This document shows, in pieces, positions 21,869 through 33,900 of a stretch of 64,000 nt of DNA. The stretch's first letter is position 1. Each line of letters begins with the position of its first letter. The translations under genes and the position numbers were made by a program. The DNA is taken from contig LODT01000013.1 in the NCBI GenBank assembly GCA_001606155.1, forward strand, positions 558,001-622,000, written 5' to 3'. The notes beneath the pieces are model-generated. The model was not told the origin of the DNA. It was given only the letters and a program-made list of their open reading frames with translations, and did not search any database. This DNA comes from Tieghemostelium lacteum (Eukaryota; Evosea; Eumycetozoa; Dictyosteliales; Raperosteliaceae).

Positions 21869-23742
21869 GATTGATCATCAATTTCAGGTAACATTTCTTG
21901 AGCTAAACCAAAATCAATTAACATAAAACTATTGGTTTTCTGATTGTACAGAAAATTGGTTGGTTTAACATCTCTATGACAAATGTTATGAGCGTGGATG
22001 TGTTTGAGTGAGGTGAATAATGCAAATAAATAGTGTCTAAATGAATTGATAGACATTTGAAAAAAGTAGTCTTTAAATGGATCGTGTTCAAAGTAAGGTA
22101 GAATAAGAGTGACCTGATCCTTGTATCTCAATACACCTAATAGCGCACTGACATTATGGTGTCCACCAACTTTCATTAAACTGTTAATCTCATTCATAAT
22201 TCTAGCAGGACTGCTAGTAGGCGAAACTCTTTTCAATGCCACAATTGAATTTTGAAATTGACCACTGATACACACACTCTTGTAGACTCCACTAAATGTA
22301 CCTTGACCAATTTTCTCAAGTACACGGAATTTACCTATAATCTCTGGGAATTCAGAATCATTTATATCTCCTATAGGACCTGGTGTGTTTATAATCTGTT
22401 GAAATTCATTCTGTGGCATTTGATTCCTCATAATCTGTTGAAGATTCTTAAAATGTTCTGCGGTAATCTTAATATGCTCCTGTTGTTGTTGTTGCTGTTG
22501 TTGTTGTAATTGTTTTTGTTTACTTTTTGATACTCTGGCTGATGGTTTAGGTATAATAGGTTGTGGAACTACAATTGAATATTCATTACTATTACTATTA
22601 ATACTATTATTATTTTTAATAAAATTAATTGGTGATACGTTATTAGGGCTAGTTGGCTGCTCAATATGAAGGTGATGATGTAGCCCACTATTGATATTAT
22701 AAGTTGGTGAAATCTGCTTTGGTTTAGATTGTTGCTGTTGTTGCTGTTGCTGTTGCTGCTGCTGCTGCTGTTGCTGTAATTGTTGTAATTGTTGCTGTTG
22801 TTGTAATATACTTGAAATTGAATCCAATTCTTGTGGGTAAAATTTAGGTGGTGTATTATCTGAATAGTTAAAGTTACTATGGTAATAGGTAGGTGACAAA
22901 CCACCATTACTACTGCTACTATTTAGAATGTTGCTATTGGTATTATTATTATTATTGCTATTTATGGGTATCTTTTTAGCAGAGGTTTGTGAAGACATAT
23001 ATAGATTACTGTTGGTTGGTGATGATTTATAAGATGAAACGCTGCTCTGTGGGATCAGTGATGGTAAATGTACAGGTATTTTAAACTGATGTTCCGTGGA
23101 TTGTATATTAATAGTTCTAGGTTCTAAAAAAAAGGGTTGTTGTGGTTGTTGAGATTGTTGTTGGTGATGGTTTATATGATGTTGTTGGTGATGAAGGTTA
23201 GGTAATGAGTTGAAGTGGTTTGGTTGAGGTAGCTGCGGTGGTTGTTGTTGCTGTTGCTGTGGGTGGTATATAGGAGACTCATAGGATGAAGAGTATTGAT
23301 GTGAAATATTTGGTGGTGGTAATGGTATAGGTTGATGTAATGTTTGATATTGTTGTATAGGTGAAAGTTGGTTACTAGATGGTTTATTCTGTTGAATGGT
23401 TATCGATAGTGGAGGTAATGGTGAGTTATTACCAGTACTTCCTAGAGGTCCGCTAGTAGTTCTATAGATAAAATTACTGTTATTTTGTTGTGTTGGTATT
23501 GGAGATGATACAGATGGTAATATTGGTATAAATCCAATTTGCTCACTACCATGATGTGTTGGCTGTTGCTGATAGTATGGTGAATGATGTTCTAAATGTA
23601 AAGGCTGTAGTTTATAATTCTCAATATGTTGTAGTTCTAAATCTTCATTGTATATAGGTGGTGATACATGATGATGGTGTTGATTCTGTTGATGATGATT
23701 ATGATGATGGTTTGAAGTATTATGTTGATTATAATAACTCAT
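21082..23742 (-). CDS. cdc7: CDC7-type protein kinase (DNA replication initiation)
   Basis: Single exon, 886 aa. CDC7 with its DBF4 partner phosphorylates MCM helicase subunits to fire replication origins. The N-terminal ~460 residues are His/Gln/Asn/Pro-rich low complexity. The kinase domain runs from about 467 to 870: GKFRVLEKIGQGTFSGVYK, VALKRV (ATP lysine), ICHRDVKPTNFLYN (catalytic loop), DFGLAQEM, then a ~120-residue insert before RAGTRGFRAPEVLLKY. AGTRGFRAPE and DFGLAQ are CDC7 hallmarks, and inserts in the activation loop are a known CDC7 feature. Here the insert is filled with two poly-Asn tracts and a poly-Gln tract. The lobe finishes with TTSIDVWSVGVIIL and RITAAEALYHPFM. All catalytic residues are intact. 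Confidence 0.93.
21748..21868 (-). repeat. Two ATT/AAT trinucleotide tracts encoding poly-Asn in CDC7
   Basis: Pure ATT repeats at about 21748-21799 and 21816-21868 on the plus strand (AAT on the coding strand) encode runs of ~17 Asn each, in the kinase activation-loop insert. Expected to vary in length between strains. Confidence 0.9.
22727..22801 (-). repeat. CAG/CAA tract encoding poly-Gln in CDC7
   Basis: Interrupted CAA/CAG repeat in the N-terminal region of CDC7, giving about 25 Gln with two Leu interruptions. Typical of dictyostelid proteins. Confidence 0.9.
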
Positions 23743-23908
23743 ACTCTATAAATATATATGATATTCTATCTAACTGTCTCTAACACATTTGGTTTATCAA
23801 AAATAAAATAATAATTTTTATTTTGCAACCAACACATTTTTAAAAAACTGTGGTAATATTATAATTTTCATTTCACTAAAGAATTTATTTAAAAGTAGTG
23901 ATAATGAT

Positions 23909-24008
23909 ATAGTATCATAAGATACTATCAGTTTCAATATTATTTGCGTTATTATGATAGTTACCTAGCGATAACTATTGAAAATACCTCTTCTTATGAA
24001 GGTATTTT
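23909..24008. repeat. Three successive stem-loop sequences in 100 bp
   Basis: Stem 1: ATAGTATC...GATACTAT, 8 bp, 4-nt loop (23909-23928). Stem 2: ATAGTTA...TAACTAT, 7 bp, 8-nt loop (23957-23978). Stem 3: AAAATACCT...AGGTATTTT, 9 bp, 10-nt loop (23981-24008). They lie between the CDC7 start and the stop of the small secreted protein gene, hence probably in the latter's 3' UTR or downstream of it. Confidence 0.5.
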
Positions 24009-24033
24009 AGTTTTGTGATGTCTAGTTTCAACT

Positions 24034-24423
24034 TTATTTTTTGTTGTTGTTTACTTGGTTAAAATCTAAACCATGGTGAGAACTGTAACCTGCAGTTGAT
24101 GAAGCAGTAGTCCAATCGCTATTACCACCACTCTCAGAATTTGGAGTTGGAGCACCAGTTGGAGCACCAGTTGCACCAGTAGTACCAGCAGTGGATGCAG
24201 AGGCAGTTGAAGTCATATCAGCAGTAGCTACACCAGTACAATAGTGTTGATCTTTCATATCTGATTTTTGAGCACCAGAACCACTACCAGTAGTACAAGA
24301 ATATGATCCAGTGTAATGTTGATCTTTCATATCAGAAGGTGTTGGAATATTAGTTGATAGGACACTACAACACAGTAATCCTAAAAATAATAATACTACT
24401 AATACTAAATTATTTCTATTCAT
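24034..24423 (-). CDS. Small secreted Ser/Thr/Gly-rich protein with a repeated SDMKDQHY motif
   Basis: 129 aa. Residues 1-23 are a clear signal peptide (MNRNNLVLVVLLFLGLLCCS, then VLS). The mature part contains SDMKDQHY twice, ~23 residues apart, each followed by a short Cys/Thr/Gly segment. Then comes a Thr/Ala/Gly/Pro-rich region with TGATGAPTGAPTP, likely O-glycosylated, and a hydrophilic end. No GPI signal is seen: the C-terminus (QVNNNKK) is polar. No known family recognised. A secreted or spore-coat/slime-sheath component is possible, but that is only an inference from composition. In-frame ATG and stop are unambiguous. Confidence 0.75.
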   Translation of the reverse strand: MNRNNLVLVVLLFLGLLCCSVLSTNIPTPSDMKDQHYTGSYSCTTGSGSGAQKSDMKDQHYCTGVATADMTSTASASTAGTTGATGAPTGAPTPNSESGGNSDWTTASSTAGYSSHHGLDFNQVNNNKK

Positions 24424-24874
24424 TTCTATTTATATTATTTATATTTCTTTTAGTTTCTTTTTTATTGTTGATTAAGTTTATGATGAATACAATCTACGAA
24501 ATTTGAAATATTTAAATAGTCAAAATTTTAGCGAAAGGATTTATGAAATTTAGGAAAATATGTTTAATGTAATAGTAATTTTAATATTCACCAATTCCAT
24601 TGATTCCAAACAGCACAAAGAACATAAAAAATGATAATAATGAAAATAAATATCTAAAAAATCAAACATAAAAATTTTACCGAATAAAAAAATTGGATGG
24701 AATCGGGTAAATTTATTTTAAAAAAAATACTTGAACCATGGTTCCTTTGTAAACAAGAATCTTAAGGAATCCAAATGGAATAATTTTATCAAAAAGAAAA
24801 TAAAATAAACACCTCAAGAAAAAATAAAAACATCAGCTGAGTAAAGTGTTTGATGTGAAATTCCACTTTTATTT
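24424..24874. other. Intergenic, 451 bp, no gene seen
   Basis: Between the start of the secreted-protein gene and the stop of the Nup188-type gene. Holds the former's promoter. AT-rich; no ORF or RNA recognised. Confidence 0.5.
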
Positions 24875-27800
24875 TTATTTTTGGAGTAACTCTTGTAATT
24901 TCTTTAGGGCCAATTCCAAGAGTGTTGAGTTCTTTTTATGATTAATATTGGATAAAACGGAATAGATATTGTTGCCAAAGAGATCTACATTTCTATTAAA
25001 AATCAGGTATCTCAATTGGTTTTTAAATTGTTCAGATTCTTCTGGAGTAATAGGTGAGCTATATTGTTGGCTATCTATAGCTCCTCTAGGTGGTGTTGAA
25101 ACATTACTTTGTTGTTGTGATTGTTGTTGTTGCTGTTGTTGTGGTTTAGATGGTGTATCATTACCTTTAAATAGTGAAAATACCGAATTTAATAATTTGT
25201 TGGGGTTATTATTATTTGATGGCAATAATAAAGATTTATGCTGTTTCTGTTGTTGTTGTTGTTGTGGAGTTGAAGTTAAATCACTTATTTGTAGTTGTCC
25301 ATTATTATTATTGTTATTGTTATTATTATTGTTATTATTATTATTAATATTCATTGATTGGTTTAAAGAGATATTGGTTTTAAAAAGGTTGTTGATGTTT
25401 GAAGTGTAATAAAATGCATGGGAGGTAATAACCAACAGTAAAGACTCTATAGTTTCAAATAAAATATCAGATTTCAAGGTGAGATCTTGAGCTTTATCCA
25501 CTAGAATTTGTTCTATTATTTGGTTTCGTTGTGTTGGTTTGTAAGATTCGATATCAATGCTGCTTGACAAGTCATCAGGTTGATTAGCAAACAGTGATTT
25601 ATATTTCTGTATAGTCAGTTGATCAACTTTTGGTATCAATTGATTTCTAATGTATTCACAATGGTTAATAGTTTGTTCATACAAGAAGGTCTTATCAATC
25701 AAACTGAAAATCAAAATTTCAAACAATGGTAACTTGGAGGAACTCTGTACGGGAAGTGATCGAGAGTTAATATCACTAGTAGAGAAAGATGAATTAAAAC
25801 ACAATGTAAATGGACTACTGATATTGGAGCTACTGTAACTTGGCATGGAAACTCTCTGGCAATACAAAACCAAGTCTCTTATCAACATTAATATTCTGTC
25901 ACGAGTCATAACTTGGAAGAGATTCTTCTTGGATGTTTTCTCACCAGGTGCAGTGTACTCATACTTAGTAGTCAATTGAACCTCATAGTCATTCTCTGGA
26001 ATAGCTTGTTGAATAATCTTCTTTTTCGAACGAACATACTTATTCAAGAGATCCAATAAGAGGTAATGGAATCTATTGAACTGAATCAAGTTATCAGAGT
26101 CTTGGTCTAACCCATGATTGGCAATCTGTGAGAACAGGTATACACAAATTTGCAAAACTTGGAAATTTTTAGTTTTCACACCTTGATTGTTTTGTTTGTC
26201 ACTTAGGATGTTTCCAAAGAGAATGGAGTTCGATTGTTGGTAGACAAATTTACTGACAAGTTGAGTGATTTGGGTTCTTTCAATGGTGTTTTGTGGGAGT
26301 TGTTGAATAATACTAGAGATTAGACGGAGTACTGGTGTTCCAAGTTGCAAGAACTTATCATAGTTTTCTTCTCTGGGTTCGTAGTTGAATAATGTGCATT
26401 TGGAGATACTGGTAATGATGAGAAAATAAATGTTAGAGTCTACTGTTGATTGTGTGATCTTGAGCAACAAGAGCATTTGAGATTCATAGACCTTCAATTC
26501 GTCTTCATTAAGTTCCTCCCATTGTTGATTGGATAGGTATTTCATAGAGATATCATTTATTACATTACCAATGATACCTGATCTCTCAATAAATCTATTC
26601 ATTGGATCACTTGAGTACTCTAAAGAGAGAATAGCTTGTAAACATGTTGCTGCAACTATCTTCCAACCATTCAGTACACTGTTGCAATCCAATGTCAATA
26701 TTCTAATGAATTTATCATCAACTCTTGCAATCATTGATGCCAATGAATTGTATGATCCATTTGGTGTTCTACTACTGCTATTATTATTATTGTTATTACT
26801 GCTAATGTTTCCCAAGTGGTTATTGTTTGTTGAAAGTTTCAAGAGATTTAGGTAATTGGTTATACAAGTGTATGCAATACCTCTAATGTGTTGATATCTA
26901 GATTTCAAAACTGTGATTACCAAGGTATCGAATATCTCTTTTAGTTTATGATCCATGTTCATTAGAGATGCGCTAGGGTCCATTAACCCAAGTTCTTTTC
27001 TGACTTTCAAAAGGTAGATTATAAATAGAGAACATTCACCAATAGAGTAACAAGTTGATAACTCAAAGTACTCATTAGCAAAATCTTGAGAGATTCTAGA
27101 GAGAAGGATAAAAAGAGTGGATTCTACAATGATATCAATGGACTCATAGTAATGGTTCATTGATGCGTGTAGAAGGAGTTTCCAAGATTCCAATGCTGAT
27201 GATCGTGCTTGATGTAATTGATGGACATAGTTATAGGAAATAGCTCTGTCAAAATCCTCTAATGGAAGACCTGGATTATATAGATAGCATTTATACAATT
27301 GTTCAACATCGTAGAGTGAAGGTGTGTTGGTACTCTTGAATTGTGCAAGTCCATCAATTTCTTTAGGTTCCTTTGGAGGAACTTGTAAATCGATACTATT
27401 GTACAATGAGAGAATATTCAAGTCCATTGTACTGTTGATATTGGTGAATAGTAAACGAACTAGATTATTCAAGTCCAAGTTTACATCTTTCTGACAGTGA
27501 ATAGTTATAGCCATTGAATTGAAGAGGAATGAAAGTGATCTTGTTAGACTTTGAACAAGACGTGGATTGGTTATATTAGCTCTTAAAACCTGTTGAATAT
27601 TTCTACAACTGAGTTCGTAATAGTCTACTGGAATGACCTTAATCATTGGATTGCAGGTGTATGGGTTGGATATCATCTTATAGATGATACCATGATAGAG
27701 CTCTAACATGTGTGGATACTTTTGAATGTAAATTGGGTCCACACAAGACATTAGAATAACATTTAAACAAGAGTTGGCGTTGGTTATAAAATCGATATTT

Positions 27801-30675
27801 AAATCAAAGATACTAGGACACCCAAGCAAGAAATGAGCTAAAGTATAGTCATCTAGTTTGGTATCAGGACTAAAGAGACAACTGTAAATGAGATTGGTAA
27901 TAGTCATTGCAGGTGATCTCTGTGCATAGTCTATATAGTTACACTCTTGAACAAACAAATGGTCAGAATAGATGTCTTCAGGTGCACCTTGATGTTTCAA
28001 AACATCAATGAATTTCTGTAGAATTGCATCTGGATCTTGGAGTCCAAAGAATATCTTTGAACACTCTCTTTGTGTACTCTCAAACACATAGATAAATCTA
28101 ATGGCTTTTATAGAGATATTGGGGTTATTATGATTCACCAATTGAGCAATTGATAGTATAGGCGAAGATCTCAAAAGTGGTATAGTTGACATTAGATTAT
28201 CAACTGGATACTTTTGGAAATCTGCTAATGACAATAGAATATCTAAACATTTTTCCAGAACTTGTTCGTAGGTATCTGAAACCTCTTGTAGAGAGGATGT
28301 TTGTGTTGCAACTGCAGAGGAGTTGTCGAGTATCTGTAAGATTGTTCTGAGAGTTCTCTGATCAGTTGTCAATTCAAAGTACAATGGATAAGCAGGATGC
28401 TTCTTATCCTGATTTGATTTTTGGAATTGGTCTAAAAAGTATTCAAAAATCTCTAAAATACTCTTGTAAAGCACCCATTTATCATTTAGATCATTAAATG
28501 TCTTGTTTTGGATAGTTGCAAATACATCAATAAAGTTCTCCAAGTAGCTTTGAAGAGGTATTTTAGGTTGATCGTAGGAAGACTGTAGTGGTACTGAAAG
28601 GTTTCTAATGAGTGAGTTAAAGAGCAATAGAATCTCTTTACTCAACGGATACTCTCCAGAGATTTCATCTTTCATACAACTATTAAAAATGGATATAGTC
28701 TCACATGTATTCCAAATCTGACTCTGATAGTGTACTTGATTGTAACCAGCATAGGCAGTAAAGATACTTAGTGCATTTCTTCTCAAACGAGTTTCATTAA
28801 TTGCCAAGAAGCTTGAAGTTGCAGCCAAAAGTGATTGAGTCTTCTCCAAAGTACTAGCCAACTCATCAGAATACTTTACCAATCTAGCAACCATATTTAA
28901 CATCTCCAATAGAATTGCTTTGTCATCTTCGCTTATATTATTGGCATGTGAGTTACTGTGACTTGCATAATATCTAAAATAAGATATCATCTTGGGTATT
29001 GAATGTGTCACAGCATCTGTTGTCAAAAACACAAATATACTTCTAGGATTATCTTTAGCCAATGATCCTAACAATTGGAAAAATGTAGTAATATACTGTC
29101 TATCACTAGCATTAGACCACAGATCCTTTATAAAATTATTATTATTGCATAGTTGCCAATAGTCGCTGCTATCCCTCTCTTCAAATAGTACGCTAGCCAA
29201 TTTAAAATAAGTAATGAATAATTTGGTAACTTTATAATAATTAAATAAAATTAGTATTAATTTCAAAGATTAAGTGAGAAGAGAAATGGGGGTGACAGAT
29301 ATTTACAATTTTCTTTTGATAATTTAGAATTGATAAAACCAGAGACAAATAAAGTGACAAATGCGTAAAAGTGGTCATCAAAATAGTTTTTAATGACAAT
29401 GGGAACTGATTTATATTCTTGTGATGATATAATTAGAAAAAAATATTCACAAAAATCCGAACCGTTAAAGATTGGTTTTAGATCATTTTCAAAACTACTG
29501 TCAGAGTATTTCTTTAGGTTGTAATAGGATTTAATTGACAATAAAATAGATGGTTGATGTTCCCATTCATTTGTAGATTTCAAACAATCATCAACATTTC
29601 TATCCAACTGTTGCTGATTAATTTCTCTAACTCTATTACCTGTGTATGGGTCCAATTTGTTTTGTTGATCCATTGTCATATTTAATATTATAAAAATGAA
29701 AAAAAATGTCATCTATATTGGATAAAATAATGTAATGTATTAATACTACAACTATAACTACTGATACTACAATCATTGTAAAATAGGTGATAGTTACTCT
29801 AAATAAATGGCTATGTAATGAACTGGTTTTCTGCTGATTTGCCAATATCTTTGATGTTGATTTTAATTGATCGAATGCAGCTGTAATTTGATCTTTTGTA
29901 GAGATATAGTATTGACTAATCATAACTAGACATTGAGTTATTTTATGAAGTTCCTCTAATCTGTATTGTAATTCCAATTCATTGGTATAATTATTTATAT
30001 CTTTGGCTTTATCTTTAAATTTATCCAAAAGTATCTTAACAAGATCACGTGCCAAAAGTTGTGATATAAAGCTATTTAATTGTTTGCTAAAATTACTTTC
30101 ATATGATGTAAACTATTTTAAAAATTAACATCTAAACCCTACTATTGCAATTCTATTGATGATCATCTATATACATACTGTCAAAATCTCTGTTAAAGAT
30201 TCCAAATAAAGTGATCTTTTTTCTAAAATGAATTGTTGGCATGATTTTTCAATTGATTCCAATGATGGTGTTTCTCTACCCTATTTTCATCCAACACTTT
30301 ATTAATATTTATAGATCCACAAAGATTAGATAATTAAGATATACTTACGACTTGATTTAATACATATTGTAGAACGTTACAAGACAAGAATTCATCGATA
30401 TTCATATCATCAGAGATCTTATAGGCAATTTTTAGAAACTCATCAGTGAGATTTAATGTGCCTTGTATAGATTCAAATTTCTTTGTGGAACTTAGTAGTT
30501 CTCTATTTCTACTACTGGCACTACTTTTAGTCTTCACCATCAATAAAAGATTAGAATCTGTAAAATAACTAGACTGATTTTCAAATTCCCTTAAAAGATC
30601 AGTTTCATTATCACCATCTTTTAATAACTGGCTGATTAAATAACATGGTGGTGTTTGAAAAAGTTCTTGATCCAT
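24875..30675 (-). CDS. nup188: Nup188-type (Nup188/Nup205 family) inner-ring nucleoporin
   Basis: Five exons rebuilt by splice phase: complement(join(24875..29229, 29307..29712, 29768..30112, 30179..30280, 30349..30675)), 1,844 aa. The inner-ring nucleoporins Nup188 and Nup205 are alpha-helical solenoids that scaffold the nuclear pore. The chain is helical throughout, with poly-Asn and poly-Gln inserts near the C-terminus. Weak but ordered similarity to human Nup188 is visible: FLKIAYKISDDMNIDEFLSC at the start, ILEKRSLYLESLTEIL, WEHQPSILLSIKSYY, and LKSDILFETIESLLLVITSHA at the end. Length fits the ~1,750-residue family. I cannot fully exclude Nup205. The introns at 29230-29306 and 29713-29767 are short and easily mistaken for gene boundaries. 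Confidence 0.72.
25262..25350 (-). repeat. Poly-Asn tract in the Nup188-type protein
   Basis: Interrupted ATT/GTT repeat (coding-strand AAT/AAC) encoding about 15 consecutive Asn, close to neighbouring Gln runs. Confidence 0.8.
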
Positions 30676-30954
30676 TAGTGCCTCTTTCTATTCCAAAACC
30701 TCAAGGCTCCAGTGCACTCTTTTAATGTTGAATTTTTAAAAATGAAAAAAGCGGTAAAATTTTTTCGAATCAATTTTTGAAGTTATTTAAAAAAAAAAAC
30801 TAATGATGGGGATGGGAATTGTTTTTGTTTATTTGGTGTGTGGAGTGTTTTTCCATATTTGAAATCTTTCACTTCTCATAAAAGATCATCTTTTGTTTTC
30901 TTAGTGTAGTGTGAATGGTGTAAAATAGTAATAATAATAATATGTATATTAAAG

Positions 30955-33900
30955 TTAAGAAACCAATTTCTTAATCATATCACCAAAACTTTGTTTGGCT
31001 GGTTCTTTCTTTTCAGGTTTTTCTTGTGGTACAGGTGGTAAAGGTGTTTGTGGAGGTGGATGTGGTTTTGGTTGTTGTTGTGGATTAAAATTTTCAATAT
31101 TTTGTTGAGGTTGCTGTTGGGGTTGCTGTGAAGGTTGATTAGACTGATTTAAAGGTGGAAAATGTGCAGAAAATGATTGTTGTAAATTTGGTGGATAGAT
31201 AAACGATGGTCTGATATAAGACTGAGTATTGGTTCTGGGAATAGTGCCAGACTCCTCATTGGATGGTTTAGGATTGACAGATGACAATCCTAGATATTGA
31301 CAAATGGAATTACACTGATGGGTGCTAAAGAATCTCTTTATACCCTCAATTCCTAGATTACCTTTTCCAAAGCCCAAACCATCTACCGAGTGAATCTGAG
31401 GATCAGTATAGACATCAGCAACACCTTGGATATCAACGACAATCAATTGACATCCAGAATCCTCATAACTGAAATGACTGAATGCCTGAGGTGTATTTCT
31501 ATCATAATCATTCTTGTATCCAAAGTTATTGTTATGTTTCTCGTATTTTCCTTCAATAAAGAATTCAACAGCACAGAATGGTTTACCCTGTCTCTCGACA
31601 AGCTCCATTACAAACGCCGGTACAAAGTCAATCTTTTTTGGTGGATTTTTCAGATTGAAACGCTCTGCAATCTCTTTGGCATAGGTTTGCATTTCTACAT
31701 CTTTAAAATAGACCATTCGATCTTCATTGGGATCTTTAAAGAGTTTGGCAACCATCTGAGATGATGGACCTTCTGCAGAGAGATCTTTCATTCTAAAAGC
31801 CTTTCTCATAGCACCCTCTGCAAATGGAGTAGGTTCTGTAATGACAATGGTAGCTGTTTGTACCCATTTACCTAATTTAGCATCAAAACGGTGTCTAATG
31901 ACTCTCTCAGTACCAAATAATCTCTGGTCTGGAATAACAGGTGTCTGAGCTTGTTGGGGTGTAGGTTGAGGTGTTGGAACGACTGGTGAAGTTGTCTTTG
32001 TAAGGTTATCAATAATCTGTCTTCTTCTGTGCTCAAACTCCTCTTTATCCATCATTGACATGTCAAAGAGTTTCTTTAGATTCAAAACCTCAGAGACTGA
32101 AGTATCCTCATCTGTACTGGCTTGTAAAGGTTGTGGAGGTGGATTAGGTAGTGATGATGTCTGATAGATAGGTTGTTGAACTCCTTGTGGTTGTTGTTGA
32201 TAAAGTGGTTGTTGTACTGCTTGTGGAGGTTGCTGATAAATTGGCTGTTGTGGTTGTTGTTGTGGGGATATAAAATTTTGAAATTGAGGTTGTGGTTGTT
32301 GTGGTTGTTGATTTTGAGGTATATATTGTGAAGTTGACATATGAGGTTGAATAGGAATTGGTGAATGTATAACAGGTTGTAAAGGTGCAGAACTTGAAAG
32401 TTGTGGTGGTTGTTGTGGTTGATATTGTTGATTTTGTTGTTGTTGCTGTTGTTGCTGTTGTTTTTGTAGTTGCTGTTGAATATACAATTGTTGTTGCTGT
32501 TGTTGCAACAGTTGAAGATTTTGTAAATCTTGATTCTGTAAATTATTTAAATTACCATTGCTAGTGAACTGAATTGGTATAGGTTGGATGATATTATTCA
32601 AATTATTCATTTGTTGATTGTTGATATTATTTGTCATTTGGACAGGTAAAAATGGTGATGGAGAAGGTGATGGTGAAATAATATTTTGTGGATGTATTGC
32701 TTGTGGTTGTTGAATTTGAGCCTGTTGTTGTTGTTGTTGTGGTGGTTGTTGATTATTATTATTATTACTAGTATTTAAATTACTTGTACCACTGCTCAGA
32801 GTACTATTTGTGCTGTTGGCCGAAGTAGTTGTATTTAAACTTAAATTGGAAAAGTTTACTAAATTTGCAAGATTACCATTTGATAAATTATTGGTTTGTT
32901 GAACAAAATTCAGTGTTGGTGATGGTGATGGTGAGTGTGAAACAAAAGATAATGGAACATTTGATAGAGGGTCGGAGGTATTGATAATTTTATCATCTTG
33001 TTGTTGTTGTTGCTGCTGTTGTTGTAATAATTGTTGTTGCTGTAATTGTGCTTGTTGTAATTGGGCTTGTTGTTGTTGTAAATAAATTGTGTGTTGCTGT
33101 TGCTGTAATTGTTGCTGTTGCTGTAGCAACTGTACTTGTTGTTGTAAATGTTGAGGTGGTTGAATATGTTGAGATTGGTGCAAAGAACTAGAATGACGAT
33201 GAATAAGATTAGGGTCATCTTTTTGATCAAGAATGGATATTAATGGTTCATCAATTGTATTATTAGTATTGTTACTATTGGTATAATAATTATTGTTGCT
33301 TGTGTTATTAATATTATTATTACTATTTGTAGTATTGTTGTTGTTGTTATTGATACCATTTGGTATATCAATTAAATGCACTTTGAAATCAGATGAATGG
33401 TGTGTTGGTGAAAAACTACCAGGTGTACTTGGAGTGGATTGATTTGGAGAAGATGGTGTATTTGAACTCAATATATCCAATAGACCAGTATTTCCGTTAT
33501 TTAAATTGTGTATATTATTATTGGAACTTGTTGATAATGGTGCAAAAGGTGGGGTAGAGTTATGGAAATCCAAGGAGTGTAATTCGTTGATATTATTCTG
33601 TTGTTGATTAATTTTAACAGATGGTAAAAATGGGTCAAGATTCTGTTGTTGTTGTTGCTGTTGTTGTAATACTTTTATATGATGGTGGTTTTGAATTCCT
33701 CCACTAAACTTTAATCCATTGCTTGTACTTAAATTAGACCCATTATTACTATTGGTACTATTATAAAGACTATTTGGTAAATCATCAATGAGATATCTAG
33801 TTGGTTTTGGTGATGTTTGTGGTGATGAAAATGGTGATAGTCCTGTATGGTTGTTATTTATAACTCCATTGTGCCCACTATTTGGTATATTTACAACCTC

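Noticed and set aside
7066-30675. Ran-like/FG protein and Nup188-type nucleoporin considered as a nuclear-pore cluster
   Set aside because: They are about 17 kb apart, on opposite strands, with eight unrelated genes between them.
31390-31764. 124-codon frame opposite the alpha-kinase domain
   Set aside because: It lies wholly within a conserved catalytic domain and has no independent support.
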